Below, one piece after another: positions 9,303 to 18,548 of a DNA stretch of 35,003 nt (its first letter is position 1; each line of letters begins with the position of its first letter). Where the stretch lies: assembly GCF_001311075.1 (NCBI RefSeq), contig NZ_BBAD01000029.1:1-35003 (forward strand), given 5' to 3'. The stretch comes from Secundilactobacillus similis DSM 23365 = JCM 2765. GTDB lineage: Bacteria > Bacillota > Bacilli > Lactobacillales > Lactobacillaceae. The position numbers were made by a program, and so were the translations under genes. The notes under the pieces were generated by a model. That model ran no database searches. It saw only the letters and a program-made list of their open reading frames with translations, and was not told the origin of the DNA.

Positions 9303-9632
9303 CGGTTTGAAGTCCAGCTTGTGAAGTGCGGTAATTTGCGTAAACTGCCGATTCCGGTAGCCGGCCAGGTTCCTGCTGTGGGGCCGGCCTGAGCCGAAGG
9401 GCGGTCTCAGCCCTCGAATTGAAGCCTCGCCCAAAACCATGCGACTCTTCAATTCGTCCCCGATAATTGGTGGTTGTCGGAAAAACGCCAACAACCACCA
9501 ATTATCGCGACACAGCATACACCTGACCGGCTACCTCCATCTCACATTGCGCAGTTCGGTACTATCGCAGAGCATCTCAAGTGCTTAACTGCATGGCTTG
9601 CTGCAGTATTTCAACGACTATCGTTGATTCAT
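9302..9632 (+). repeat. Structured repeat family I, copy B
   Basis: Begins at the leuD stop codon. The closing helix is 9356-9369 with 9522-9535 (GGTAGCCGGCCAGG with CCTGACCGGCTACC, one mismatch). Inner elements are TGCTGTG/CACAGCA, CTGAG/CTCAG, the 9-bp GAATTGAAG hairpin (9416-9424 with 9447-9455) and the long GATAATTGGTGGTTGT hairpin (about 9461-9507). Downstream is a TCAACGA/TCGTTGA hairpin near 9611. The same helices occur in copies A and C with compensating changes. It could be a leuCD 3' UTR or an independent element. Confidence 0.82.
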
Positions 9633-9665
9633 TGTGGTTACTGAACATTGACCACAATCGTAACC

Positions 9666-9703
9666 AAAAAGCCATCACGATTAAATCGAATCGTGATGGC
9701 TTT
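9666..9703. terminator. Intrinsic terminator, stronger on the minus strand
   Basis: AAAGCCATCACGATT pairs perfectly with AATCGTGATGGCTTT. On the minus strand a T5 run follows, ending the EamA transcript. On the plus strand it may also close the leuCD/repeat transcript. Confidence 0.85.
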
Positions 9704-9718
9704 GCTAGTTAATCAGAA

Positions 9719-10650
9719 TTAACGTCGTCGTAGCAACCGGAAGTATTTTCGTAAATCTAACGTTAGACACATGACCGCAACGATGACCAGTAGGCTACCC
9801 GTGGCATCGAAGCCGGTAAAGGGAATACCGAGTAATAGTACGGAAAAGAGGGTGGCAGAGAGTGGTTCGAAGGCGTTGAGTAGGCTGGCGGTGGTTGGTT
9901 GAATGTAGCTGAAGCTGATGTTGTACAACGCTAATGCCAGAACGGTGCCAACGAGTACGATTGCCAGTACCAGTAAGACAATTGGTAAAGTCAGTGGTGG
10001 TCGCGATTGGCGCCACATGGGATGAGCCAAGTTAAGCACTGTACCGGCAATCAGTAACGCCCAACCGGTACAGTTGAGGACCCCGTATTTAGGTAAAATT
10101 GGGCGGGGTAACAGGGTGTTCGTCGCGGTGCCTAAAGCTGCCATCAAGCCCCAGAATAAAACGGCTGGAGAAATTGAGAGACTTTGAAATTGACCGTGGG
10201 TAACGATGAGGCAACGCCAATGAAGGCGAGGATCATCCCAACGACTTCGCTCCGCCGAGGTAATTGCCGATAGCGGAGAATGTAGTAGGCAACGATTGCG
10301 AACGGGCCTAAATACTGCAAGATAGTTGCGATGGACGCGTTGCCGGCTTGAACTGCTAAAAAGTAACAGAATTGAACCGGAATCGTACCAAACAAGCCGT
10401 AGATGATGACTTGTCTGGCGCTATGCCAGTGCTGCCAAATCGCGAATGGGTGCTGCCGCGTAAAGCCACTGATAAGCAGCAAGATGAGCCCAGCACTGAC
10501 CATCCGAACTTGACTCAGCCAAAGGGCGTCAAAGAGTGGATAGTAGCGAAATAGGGTGCTGGCGGCCACTCCAGAAAGGCCGAATGCGATTCCGGAAACG
10601 ATGGCAAAGGTAACACCAAGCCAGGTCCGGTGAGATTGAGCGGATGTCAT
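9719..10650 (-). CDS. EamA-family (DMT) transporter (frameshifted near 10184)
   Basis: Inner-membrane drug/metabolite transporter with about ten helices in two EamA repeats. The first half (start 10650) has typical features: GIAFGLSGVAASTLFRY, then an aromatic-rich helix, then LQYLGPFAIVAYYILR. The frame fails after VNFK. Restoring one base in the T3 run at about 10183-10185 (an A4 run on the coding strand) gives SLSISPAVLFWGLMAALGTA and the second repeat to the stop. Repaired length is about 310 residues, normal. The start has AAGGAAG upstream. Substrate unknown; family members export amino acids, metabolites or drugs. Confidence 0.85.
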
Positions 10651-11013
10651 GGGTAACGGTACTTCCTTTTATATTATGTATGGTATAAAAAACAACAATG
10701 CATCCATTGTAGCATGTGCATCAGTCAGATGTTGCCATTTTTGAGAATCAAATTGGTAAATGTCAAATACTGACGCTTGTGAAAACGACTTTCGGTGGGA
10801 AGTGAGTTGTGGGTTGGTTAAAGTTAGTGATGGAATGGCGACAACGATAAGTGGAATTAAAACGGTTTCAATTTAAATAAAAACCAACCGGCAATAAGTG
10901 TTGATTTCTAGGGAAAGTCAAGGTACACTAATGGCAAGTAACGGAATCGTTATTTTTTAGAATTATTAAAAATAGATTGAATTAACAACCCATTTGTTGC
11001 AAAATAAAGTTAG

Positions 11014-11019
11014 TATAAT
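11014..11019 (+). promoter_or_regulatory. Candidate -10 box upstream of the AP2 protein gene
   Basis: TATAAT about 140 bases upstream of the ATG at 11158, with only a weak -35. If used, the mRNA has an untranslated leader of roughly 130 nt. The rest of 10651-11013 is AT-rich and holds no feature I can support. Confidence 0.45.
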
Positions 11020-11157
11020 TCTGGTGACAGAGGATACTGATTTTTTCACAAAGTACTGGTTTTGGGGAAATTGGTACGGTTCGTGATTAGCGTGACGGGA
11101 CATGGTTGTTAACGTAGATTGGTTTTTGGTAATTCTGATTAGACGGAGGTAACAACG

Positions 11158-11610
11158 ATGACCCATATAATTGACATGACTGGACGTCAATTTGGGCGCT
11201 TGACCGTTATCGAGCGAGCTGGTCGTCGGCCTAATGGCAATGCCACGTGGCGGTGTCAATGTACGTGTGGCAATACCTGCGTGGTAGATGGTCACCGCTT
11301 GCGGGTTGGTGAAACGACAAGTTGTGGTTGTTTGCAACGTGAACAATCACGCCGAAATCTATTGGCCAATCCGGCAACTCGGAAGCGGATGGGTGATTAT
11401 CACTTGTTAGCTAAAAAGTGGCACCCAACGACAACCGAGCTGAGGTCGAGCAACCAAAGTGGTATCACCGGAGTCAGTTTTGATAAGCGCCGTCAAAAGT
11501 GGATTGCCCACTTATACTACAAAGGTCGCTATGTCTTGAATGAGAGCTTCGAAGACAAAGCAGATGCGATTGCTGCAAGGCAAGCGGCAGAGCGGAAGTA
11601 CCTTGCGTAG
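11158..11610 (+). CDS. Small AP2-domain protein with Cys-rich N-terminal module
   Basis: Probable DNA-binding protein of 150 residues. The N-terminus carries a phage-type Cys module: GRQFGRLTV, then WRCQCTCGNTCVVDG, then GETTSCGCLQRE, which suggests a metal-binding knuckle. Residues about 95-150 match an AP2-type domain: SSNQSGITGVSFDKRRQKW, then GRYVLNESFEDKADAIAARQAAE. Such pairs are common in phage and homing-endonuclease contexts, but no HNH nuclease domain is visible here. ACGGAGGT precedes the ATG and a terminator follows, so it is a single-gene unit. A paralogue lies at 33350. Function is unknown. Confidence 0.75.
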   Translation: MTHIIDMTGRQFGRLTVIERAGRRPNGNATWRCQCTCGNTCVVDGHRLRVGETTSCGCLQREQSRRNLLANPATRKRMGDYHLLAKKWHPTTTELRSSNQSGITGVSFDKRRQKWIAHLYYKGRYVLNESFEDKADAIAARQAAERKYLA

Positions 11611-11663
11611 TGTGGTTAACGCCTTACTTACTTTACTGAAAAGGTTAAGTGTCACGAAAAATG

Positions 11664-11711
11664 AAGCCATCAAAACTTCTTGAGCGAGGCGTTTTGATGG
11701 CTTTGTTTTTT
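11664..11711 (+). terminator. Intrinsic terminator of the AP2 gene
   Basis: AAGCCATCAAAAC pairs with GTTTTGATGGCTT, followed by GTTTTTT. Confidence 0.85.
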
Positions 11712-11789
11712 GTGGCTTTTTGAGTTGAGTGGGGAATGTGTGCGGTTGCCGCTTGGTTTGATATTGTATTTTTCGATAATTGAGTGGTA

Positions 11790-12028
11790 CTGGCGACGAG
11801 CACTACTATTACGTTATTTTCGGCTCGGTAGTAACTGGACTGGTTCCGCGTATCGGATACGTTTGTGAGGTCTTCTTAGTGAACATCTTTCTGGCTACCA
11901 CGCCAAAACGCGTTAAAACAAGCTGAGAGTTATGTATAAGGAAAGCCCCGCAAAATTACCCAAAAACCAGGTAATTTCGCGGGGCTTTCCTTATACGCCA
12001 CTCTCAAAGCGCTTGTTTTAACGCTCTA
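11790..12028 (-). repeat. Hairpin repeat family II, copy 4 (starts at asnA stop codon)
   Basis: Read on the minus strand, it begins with the asnA TAG followed by AGCG. Tier 1 is a perfect 14-bp stem GCGTTAAAACAAGC/GCTTGTTTTAACGC. The 4-nt bulge here is GCTT. Tier 2 is TGAGAGT/ACTCTCA, then a 4x4 internal loop (GGCG/CATA). Tier 3 is a roughly 26-bp stem beginning TATAAGGAAAGCCCCGC. Then come TTTTGGC with its partner GCCGAAA (one G-T pair) and the box TGCTCGTCGCCAG. No arm shares its sequence with copy 1, yet pairing is complete. Confidence 0.85.
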
Positions 12029-13031
12029 CAGCAAATGAATATGATTCTCCTCACACTGATCAATCATCTCTTGTGGCCAAAGCGATGCTTGCACTTCGCC
12101 CACGTGGGCCTTGCCCAACAACAGCATGCAGAGCCGTGATTGGCCGATCCCGCCACCGATGGTGAATGGCACTTCGCCGTTCAAGACCATTTGGTGGTAT
12201 GGGTATTGGAGCCGGTCTTCGGCGTCAGCTAACTTGAGTTGGCGCTTCAAGCGTCGGCGTCGACCCGGATGCCCATGCTGGAGATTTCGATGGATTGGTT
12301 TAATGGTTCGTACCAGAATAAGATATCACCGTTTAATGACCAATCATCGTAGTCAGGGGCGCGGCCATCGTGGCGTTTGCCACTCTTCATGGCGCCACCG
12401 ATCTTCATTAAGAAGACACAACCGAGTTCCTTGGTGATTGCATTTTCGCGTTCCTTTGGTGTTAAATCAGGGAAGCGGTCTTCCAATTCCTGAGTTGTCA
12501 CAAAGTGAATTTCGTCAGGTAAGTGGTGCACTGATTGTGGGAACTTATACCAAACTTCGTGTTCCATGTGCTTGATCACTTTGAAGATTTGACGAACGGT
12601 GTCCTTCAAGGTATCCAGATTTCGTTCATCGCGACTGATGACCTTCTCCCAGTCCCATTGATCCACGTAAGCGGAATGGTAGTTGTCCAGGTCTTCGTCT
12701 TTACGAATGGCGTTCATGTTGGTGTAAAGGCCTTCGTGCATGCCAAAGCCGTAACGCTTTAAAGCCACACGCTTCCACTTAGCCAATGAGTGAACGATTT
12801 CAATCGTGGCATCGCTTCGTCTTGCATGGTAAAGGAAACGGGTTGTTCAACCCCGTTCAGATTATCGTTTAAGCCGGTTGATTTTTCAACGAACATTGGC
12901 GCTGAAAGCCGGGAAAGGTTAAGTTGTTTGCCGAATTCATCTTGGAACGTCTCGCGGATGTAGCGGATGGCATCCTGGGTTTCCCGAACAGTCAATTTCG
13001 GGTTGTATGATTCTGGAATAATTAAATGCAT
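12026..13031 (-). CDS. asnA: Aspartate-ammonia ligase (two frameshifts)
   Basis: Makes asparagine from aspartate, ammonia and ATP in the cytoplasm. The enzyme resembles class II aminoacyl-tRNA synthetases. The N-terminus ([22 protein letters not shown]), the central [19 protein letters not shown] and the C-terminal [14 protein letters not shown] are all typical. Two single-base losses split it: near 12808 (restores [15 protein letters not shown]) and in the run at 12249-12250 (restores DADALKRQLKL). Repaired length is 335 residues, as expected. AAGGAG precedes the ATG. A TATAAT box lies at 13087-13092. The stop codon is the first triplet of family II copy 4. Confidence 0.92.
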
Positions 13032-13086
13032 CGTGTTGTGCTCCTTATTGCGAGTTGATTGGTTGTTACATGAGATTAATATTAAC

Positions 13087-13092
13087 ATTATA
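13087..13092 (-). promoter_or_regulatory. Candidate -10 box of asnA
   Basis: TATAAT on the minus strand about 56 bases upstream of the asnA start; the -35 is weak. Confidence 0.5.
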
Positions 13093-13306
13093 TGAGAGAT
13101 TCGGCTAGTTTATTACTAAGATAAGGTTAGAATTTAACAAATTCTCACGTGGCGATGTCTGATAGTTCGATAAATTCCGCATAAAAAAAGCCGGCTAAAG
13201 GTTGAAATAGCATTGTTTAGCGCCATCAAATACGGTATTCTAAAAGTAACATCATTTAGGTGCTAAACTAAATTTCAGTGGTCGATAAACCAGAAAGGAA
13301 TTGGGA

Positions 13307-14500
13307 ATGAACGCTGGTTGGATCAACGTTTCATTTTGGCTGTCATTAGTGACCAACCTCGTTGTTTTTAGCGGGGTGCTGTCGTTATTCTATTGGGTGC
13401 GCGGTGACATGACGAACGATTGGATTGCCCGCCACCGGCTTGCCATTGAATTAGGCATCAGTTTTACGTTTCACGCATACTTATTTATGGAGGCACTGAC
13501 CAATACATATTTAGGGCCGCATGCGTTCGGGTTACACTGGACCTTTTTGAACTTGATCATCGTGGCCTGCTTACTGTTTAACATCGTGCTCCAATCACGG
13601 ATTCAATTGGTATTTTCCATTGTGACCACGATTCTATACGTGGCGATGGCGTCAGCACACTATTCCGTCACGGGCGTCGCACTGACTGCGTTACTCGTTG
13701 CCATGCAGATTTGGTTTAACCGTTATGGTGACTGGGTGCGGCATGCACGGTGGTCGTATCATTTGGTGGCAATTGCGTATGCGGTTTGTTCGGTAGCCAC
13801 CGTGTATACCATGTCACCGGCAACGCTTGATGGCTGGTTCTGGGTGCGCCAAATAGTCGCCTTTCTAATCGTGAATACCGCGATGGGTGAGTACGCCCTT
13901 GCGCTGAGACGGCGAAATGACCGCATCGATAATTACTACGATGAAGCGATCATGGATCCGTTGACTGGAATTAAAAACATGGGGACGTTTAACACGGATG
14001 TGCACCGGTTATATGACCGTTATCAGCGAACGGGCGCGCCTTATATCATGTACGAGTTGGACATCGATTATTTTAAGCACGTCAACGATACTTACGGGCA
14101 TCCAGTTGGCAACGTCGTGCTTCAACGGGTCGCCGAAACGTTGCGAGAACTGGCGGACGATTTAGAAAACGAGGCCAGTGTTTACCGAATGGGCGGCGAA
14201 GAGTTTAGCTTAGTCGTTCAGGGTGAAGGCGCGGAAGGTAACATTGAATCGGCCAAGCGAATTGGGCGTGAAATCATGTCGCGAATCGACGCACTTCGGT
14301 TTGCGGCGGCCAACACTGAATTTGGCATCAACGTCTCGATTGGCTTGGAACGGGTCGTCCCGGAGGATAACAACTATCTGGACATCTATAATAAGGCGGA
14401 TAAATATCTCTACTTGTCCAAGCAAAACGGGCGCGATGCGATTACCTTTGATGGTGATACGTTTGAACGGGTCCACTTTGGTGCCAACGTTGGGCGCTAA
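13307..14500 (+). CDS. Membrane-bound diguanylate cyclase (GGDEF protein)
   Basis: Predicted to make cyclic di-GMP from two GTP at the membrane. About residues 8-200 form six or so transmembrane helices, a probable sensor. The GGDEF domain follows: DPLTGIKNMGTF at about 217-228, DIDYFKHVNDTYGH at 252-265, and the active-site GGEEF at 296-300. No RxxD inhibitory site precedes GGEEF, so product inhibition at that site is not expected. I chose ATG 13307 because AAAGGA is 7 bases away; TTG 13301 is too close. An EAL-domain gene lies 4 kb downstream at 18549. Confidence 0.88.
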   Translation: MNAGWINVSFWLSLVTNLVVFSGVLSLFYWVRGDMTNDWIARHRLAIELGISFTFHAYLFMEALTNTYLGPHAFGLHWTFLNLIIVACLLFNIVLQSRIQLVFSIVTTILYVAMASAHYSVTGVALTALLVAMQIWFNRYGDWVRHARWSYHLVAIAYAVCSVATVYTMSPATLDGWFWVRQIVAFLIVNTAMGEYALALRRRNDRIDNYYDEAIMDPLTGIKNMGTFNTDVHRLYDRYQRTGAPYIMYELDIDYFKHVNDTYGHPVGNVVLQRVAETLRELADDLENEASVYRMGGEEFSLVVQGEGAEGNIESAKRIGREIMSRIDALRFAAANTEFGINVSIGLERVVPEDNNYLDIYNKADKYLYLSKQNGRDAITFDGDTFERVHFGANVGR

Positions 14501-14513
14501 TGCGCTAGTCAAA

Positions 14514-14563
14514 TAAAAACGTTTCGAGTACGTTCCTCAAGAGTACGGCTCGGAACGTTTTTA
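14514..14563. terminator. Bidirectional intrinsic terminator
   Basis: ATAAAAACGTT and AACGTTTTTAT flank a second pairing block (CGAG/CTCG), between convergent genes. Confidence 0.85.
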
Positions 14564-14570
14564 TTGTGCC

Positions 14571-15759
14571 TTAATTGGATTTCGTTTCTTGAACGGCAGT
14601 AACTGGCGCAATCCGGGTCCGGTGCCGTTTTTGGGGCCGACCCACTAGGATGCCGAATGGCGCGACTTTGTAGCAGAACCAGGCTAACGCAAATGAATAG
14701 ACTAAAACGAAACCGTAACCTACTGGGATCAAGAGTGCTAGTTGCCAGTCAGCTAGGGTGAGGTGGGAGAGAATGGCCTCTAAGGTGGTTAAGCCGATGA
14801 TTTGATTCAGGTACATCCCAAAGCTAACTTTGGCGCAGCGTTGTACCAGATGATCCAGCCAAGCCGCATGCCGTGTTCGCGCCAACTGGCGTACTGCTTG
14901 CCCAACCAAAAAACTAGGACGATCATCATCGTATCGTAGATAAACATGTAGGGTTGGTGCGGGGTTGTGGCGAGGTCGGTGTTCAACCAAGCACCTTTTC
15001 GTTCCAGATTCGGTAGTAAACGATGGTACCTAGTGACAGGCTTAACGTCACGGTTGCGATGGCCTTAATGTGGCGTTTGATCAACTGATAAACTTCAGCG
15101 TGATGCAAGCTCATATAGGCGCCCGCAATGAAGTAGAATTGGTAAGAAAAGACGTTGATACTGTAGTTTTTGAACCAGTAAAGCCAGCTCGACGTGTCGA
15201 GGCCTTGCAGGTAGTATTTAATGGTGATCATCAAAACGAGTTGGGTCGCAAAACTGATTGCGAGGATCCGGTTATGGTGATCAGGCCAGCGCTTGAACAG
15301 CCAAACGATTGCTGGAAAGAGCAGATACAGCTGCATGACGATCAGCATGAAGTACATGTAGGACTGGTTGCCGTGGATGACGTAGCTGAGGTATTGCAGG
15401 CTGAATTTGGATACGTCCAGGGTTGTTGCGCTATTGAGGGTGGCGATGGCTAGGAGGATGAAGTTCCAGATGCTGCCTTTATAGCGTTTCTTGAAAAAGG
15501 TCGGCCAATCGTGGCGGTTGTAGTAGTTCATCATGAGGACGAGGCCGCTCATGAATAAAAAGCCCATCCGGGTATAGTGGAACATCATGCGGATGCTCCG
15601 GACGGTGTAGTAGGGCAGGTCGGTGTTTGAGGTCATGGCGTCAGTGAAGACGTTGATCGTGTGATTGAATAGGACACCGCAAATGAAGAAGAGGCGCATC
15701 AGGTCTACTTCGTGAAGGTACGGTTTTTTCGTGGTGGGGATTGACGTTGTGGTGGGCAC
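14571..15759 (-). CDS. Membrane acyltransferase, acyltransferase-3 family (two frameshifts)
   Basis: Integral membrane O-acyltransferase of the OafA type, likely to acetylate a cell-envelope or exported glycan. The N-terminus has the family pattern: LHEVDLMRLFFICGVLFNHTI, then RMGFLFMSGLVLMMNYY. Several helices follow, and KVSFGMYLNQIIGLT near the C-terminus is the conserved late motif. One-base losses occur near 14986 (restores LGLNTDLATT) and in the A6 run at 14908-14913 (restores VLVFLVGQAVRQL). Repaired length is about 396 residues. The gene ends in a Lys/Arg-rich tail. Acceptor not known. Confidence 0.8.
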
Positions 15760-15889
15760 GAGCTCGCCTCCTTAGTTAAGTTGGGATTAACGTTAGGGAG
15801 GTAAACTTAATGGGAGCTTAAAGTGGAGATTGTGCGAAGTTGTCAGCTATTGATGTACCGGGTGCGTCATGAATTGGTTAAGAAAATCT

Positions 15890-15940
15890 AAATAGGCCTC
15901 ACTAAGCGCATCAGTTGGTGTGCTTAGTGAGACCTATTTT
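15890..15940. terminator. Intrinsic terminator
   Basis: AAATAGGCCTCACTAAGC pairs with GCTTAGTGAGACCTATTT (one mismatch). It lies after the FMN-barrel gene on the minus strand. Confidence 0.85.
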
Positions 15941-15954
15941 GAATGGGTTAAAAT

Positions 15955-16377
15955 TTAGAAATTCAGCGTAACTGGTGCGCCGTCACCCGTGATCACGATT
16001 GCGGATGAGAAAGTCGCAGCGTAAACGGTAATGCTGGCCTTAGTGGCATCGTCAAAGTGACTGAAGGCTGGAAACTTAGCGCCAAGCGCGTTGAAAAATT
16101 CGGTCTTATCAGCAACCTTAGTCGTTGTTGCATCGGTGACGCGAACGGCTTTAGGGCCGATGGGCGTCGTCACGAAGGCTACGTGATTGTTTTGGGCGAG
16201 TTCCGCAACCTTATCCGTTGGACCGACTGACATGAAGTAAATGGTATTAGTATCTTGCGGTAACCGAAGTAAGTTGACGATTCGGACGTCGGGGTTGTGA
16301 CCAGCGGTTGATTCGGTGGCTAAAGCAATGGTTTCGGCGTTGGTTAATACGTCGTTGAAGATATCAGTAACTGTCAT
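15955..16377 (-). CDS. Pyridoxamine 5'-phosphate oxidase-like FMN-binding protein
   Basis: Small split-barrel flavoprotein of about 140 residues, probably an FMN-dependent reductase or oxidase; no specific reaction can be assigned. The usual opening is visible: ETIALATES, then PDVRIVNLLRLP, then IYFMSVGPTDKVAELAQNN. ATG 16377 is preferred, though TTG 16383 is nearer to AAGGAG. A paralogue at 17527 shares the ETIALAT-like start, VRxVN and IYF blocks and the VVITxxGxxxTLxF end. The two flank uppP on the same strand, which suggests a local duplication. Confidence 0.7.
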   Translation of the reverse strand: MTVTDIFNDVLTNAETIALATESTAGHNPDVRIVNLLRLPQDTNTIYFMSVGPTDKVAELAQNNHVAFVTTPIGPKAVRVTDATTTKVADKTEFFNALGAKFPAFSHFDDATKASITVYAATFSSAIVITGDGAPVTLNF

Positions 16378-16517
16378 GGGCAAGGGGCTCCTTTAAATTT
16401 AGTGTCCCCATTATAGCGCTAGAACGCGTGAATTAGTTAAAAAATATTCTAAAAGTATATAAAATGCTATTTAAAAAGCGATTATTTGTACAACGTGAAT
16501 TAACTCACGACAGTTGC

Positions 16518-17347
16518 TTAGTGCGCAAACAGGCTGAAATAGCCGACAACCACTAGCCCCAGTACGATGCGATACCAGCCGAACAGCTTGAAGTCGTTTT
16601 GCTTGATGTAGTTTAGCAGGAAGCGAATCGCAATGTAGGCCACGATGAACGAGACCAGCGTCCCGGTGATCAGGATGACGATTTGGCTATAGGTGAAGCT
16701 GTTACCGTGCACGAAGTATTTGACTAACTTCAACAACGACGCCCCAAACATGGTGGGAATCGCGAGGAAGAAGGAGAATTCGGTGGCAACGTAGCGGGAA
16801 GCGCCAATGAGAATTGCGCCTAAGATGGTGGCACCAGAGCGGGAGGTTCCGGGAACGAGGGAGAGAATCTGGAACAGGCCAATCGCAAGTGCCAGCTTGA
16901 TTGGCAGACTGTTCAGGTCGGTGAAACGGGCAGTCCGGTTTCGGTTGAAGTTTTCGATGATGATGAACAGGATCCCGTAGCCAATCAACGTGCTGGCAAT
17001 CACCTGCCAAGTGGTGAGGTGAGCGTCCATCCAGTCGTTAAGCGGCAACCCGATGACAACGGATGGCAGGACGGCCAAAATCACCTTGGCCCAAAGCGTC
17101 CAGGTCTGATGTCGTTCGATTCGATTCTTGCTGGGTGCCCAGGGATTAAGCTTGTTGAAGTAAAGCACCACCACGCTAAGATGGCGCCAAGCTGAATCAC
17201 CACCATAAACATGTTGATGAACGCGGTGGGCTGACTGAGGTGAATGAAATCATCAGCTAAATAAAGGTGGCCAGTTGAACTAATCGGGAGAAATTCGGTA
17301 ATCCCTTCAATGATGCCGAGAATGATGGCTTTAATAATGTCTAACAC
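16518..17347 (-). CDS. uppP: Undecaprenyl-diphosphatase (frameshifted near 17170)
   Basis: Membrane enzyme that recycles undecaprenyl pyrophosphate to the monophosphate carrier for wall synthesis, and often gives bacitracin resistance. The first motif [17 protein letters not shown] is at residues 11-27 and the second, PGTSRSGAT, is in the downstream frame. One base is missing in the GTGG repeat near 17167-17174; restoring it gives [16 protein letters not shown] and a 276-residue protein, the normal length. The gene is often essential, so the frameshift is probably an error. It is alone between two FMN-barrel paralogues. Confidence 0.92.
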
Positions 17348-17466
17348 GGTAAGATCGCCTACTTTACTGAGTATTGGTCGAGTTTAGTTTACCGGATGGG
17401 TGTAAAGGTTGTGTGTTGATGGGGTAAAGGTTTTGTAAATGTCTTGATTGAGTCAAATTTTGAAAC

Positions 17467-17503
17467 AAAAAAACTCGGCACCGGGGAAGGGCGTCGAGTT
17501 TTT
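17467..17503 (-). terminator. Intrinsic terminator
   Basis: On the minus strand AAACTCG pairs with CGAGTTT across a GC-rich loop, followed by a T-run. It closes the gene at 17527. Confidence 0.8.
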
Positions 17504-17526
17504 CTGAGTGTTGGGGTTAGATTCAA

Positions 17527-17946
17527 TTAGAAAGTCAGCGTCGTTTCACCCTTGCGAGTAATGACAACTGCTTCGTCAAAGGTGATCTTGAAAATTACCA
17601 GTTTTGACCGGAATTCAGGGGTGAAGTTCCGAATATGTTCGTACTTAGCGTCCAAGGCCGCGAAGACCTCATCGCTGTTGTCGGTACGGGTAACGTGACC
17701 TTCGTTGACTCGAACGGCAAGGTGATCGATGTCATCAGTAATGAAAGATACCGTATCGTGGACGAGGAATTCCTTAGTCTTGGCAGATTGACCGTTAGAC
17801 GTAAAGTAAATGGTGTTCGGCGTTTCTGGCAAATACACCATGTTGACGGTCCGAACCCGAGGCGCGTTGCCTTCGAGGTTAAGCGTGGCTAAGGCGATCG
17901 TGTCGGTGTTGGTTAAGCGTTCAGTGTAAATTTCTTCTGCAGTCAT
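17527..17946 (-). CDS. Pyridoxamine 5'-phosphate oxidase-like FMN-binding protein, paralogue
   Basis: A 139-residue split-barrel protein, clearly related to the one at 15955: TDTIALATLNLEG, then PRVRTVNMVYLPE, then TIYFTSNGQSAKTKEF, and the same ending (VVITRKGETTLTF). AAGGAG precedes the ATG. It is probably cytoplasmic and FMN-binding; the substrate is unknown. It has its own terminator at 17467, so it is transcribed separately from uppP. The frame is intact. Confidence 0.7.
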   Translation of the reverse strand: MTAEEIYTERLTNTDTIALATLNLEGNAPRVRTVNMVYLPETPNTIYFTSNGQSAKTKEFLVHDTVSFITDDIDHLAVRVNEGHVTRTDNSDEVFAALDAKYEHIRNFTPEFRSKLVIFKITFDEAVVITRKGETTLTF

Positions 17947-18060
17947 GTTCGAGTCTCCTTAAGTTAACTTGATAGGGTTATTATACTGCTGAAAGTTGAC
18001 AACTGTTTGTCAGGTTTTAGAAAGTATTTTGCGTTATTTTTATCCGCAATTCAAATACGT

Positions 18061-18066
18061 TATAAT
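18061..18066 (+). promoter_or_regulatory. Candidate -10 box
   Basis: TATAAT about 45 bases before the small membrane protein gene, with no clear -35. Confidence 0.4.
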
Positions 18067-18110
18067 AATAGCAGTATAAGCAACTAACCATTCTTTGGAG
18101 GAGAAATTAA

Positions 18111-18377
18111 ATGTTTAAGCAAGCGATTCGACACGCAAATCAATGGTTACTGATTATGTTGATCATGGACTTGGTTTTTGAGCCAATTTCGTGGCTACTT
18201 CACCGAGAAAGCGGTAGTTTGCGTGGCCTAGTTCGGTTGATCTGGCAAGCACCTGATCGCGGTCAGACGCTGCTCGTTGTTATCGGGATCGTACTCGTGA
18301 TTTGGGTGGCACTCGTGCTGTTCTTTTGGTTGATTGAGGGACTTCGACGGGCAATGGGTCGTCACGATGTTTATTAA
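18111..18377 (+). CDS. Small membrane protein of unknown function
   Basis: An 88-residue protein with GGAGG 9 bases before its ATG. Two hydrophobic segments are visible, about residues 12-30 (WLLIMLIMDLVFEPISWLL) and 55-78 (LLVVIGIVLVIWVALVLFFWL), joined by a basic loop. Family not recognised. It lies 170 bases upstream of the EAL gene and on the same strand, but a weak link only. The gap 18378-18548 has no obvious terminator, so co-transcription is possible. Confidence 0.6.
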   Translation: MFKQAIRHANQWLLIMLIMDLVFEPISWLLHRESGSLRGLVRLIWQAPDRGQTLLVVIGIVLVIWVALVLFFWLIEGLRRAMGRHDVY

Positions 18378-18548
18378 TGAGATGGCTGAGTTGAGGTAGG
18401 CGTTAATTGGCAAGAAAGTTGTCAAAAGCAAGCTGAACTTTCGAAATAGCGTTTTCGTTTAGTTTCGAGCGTTGTATAATGAATGAAATACTAGTGATTA
18501 AAACGTTTATTGGTCTAGATAAATCAGGCTGAGATTGGGGGAACTGCA

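Noticed and set aside
11790-12028. Inverted repeat as the end of an insertion sequence
   Set aside because: There is no transposase, and the unit has the same multi-stem plan as the other three stop-codon elements.
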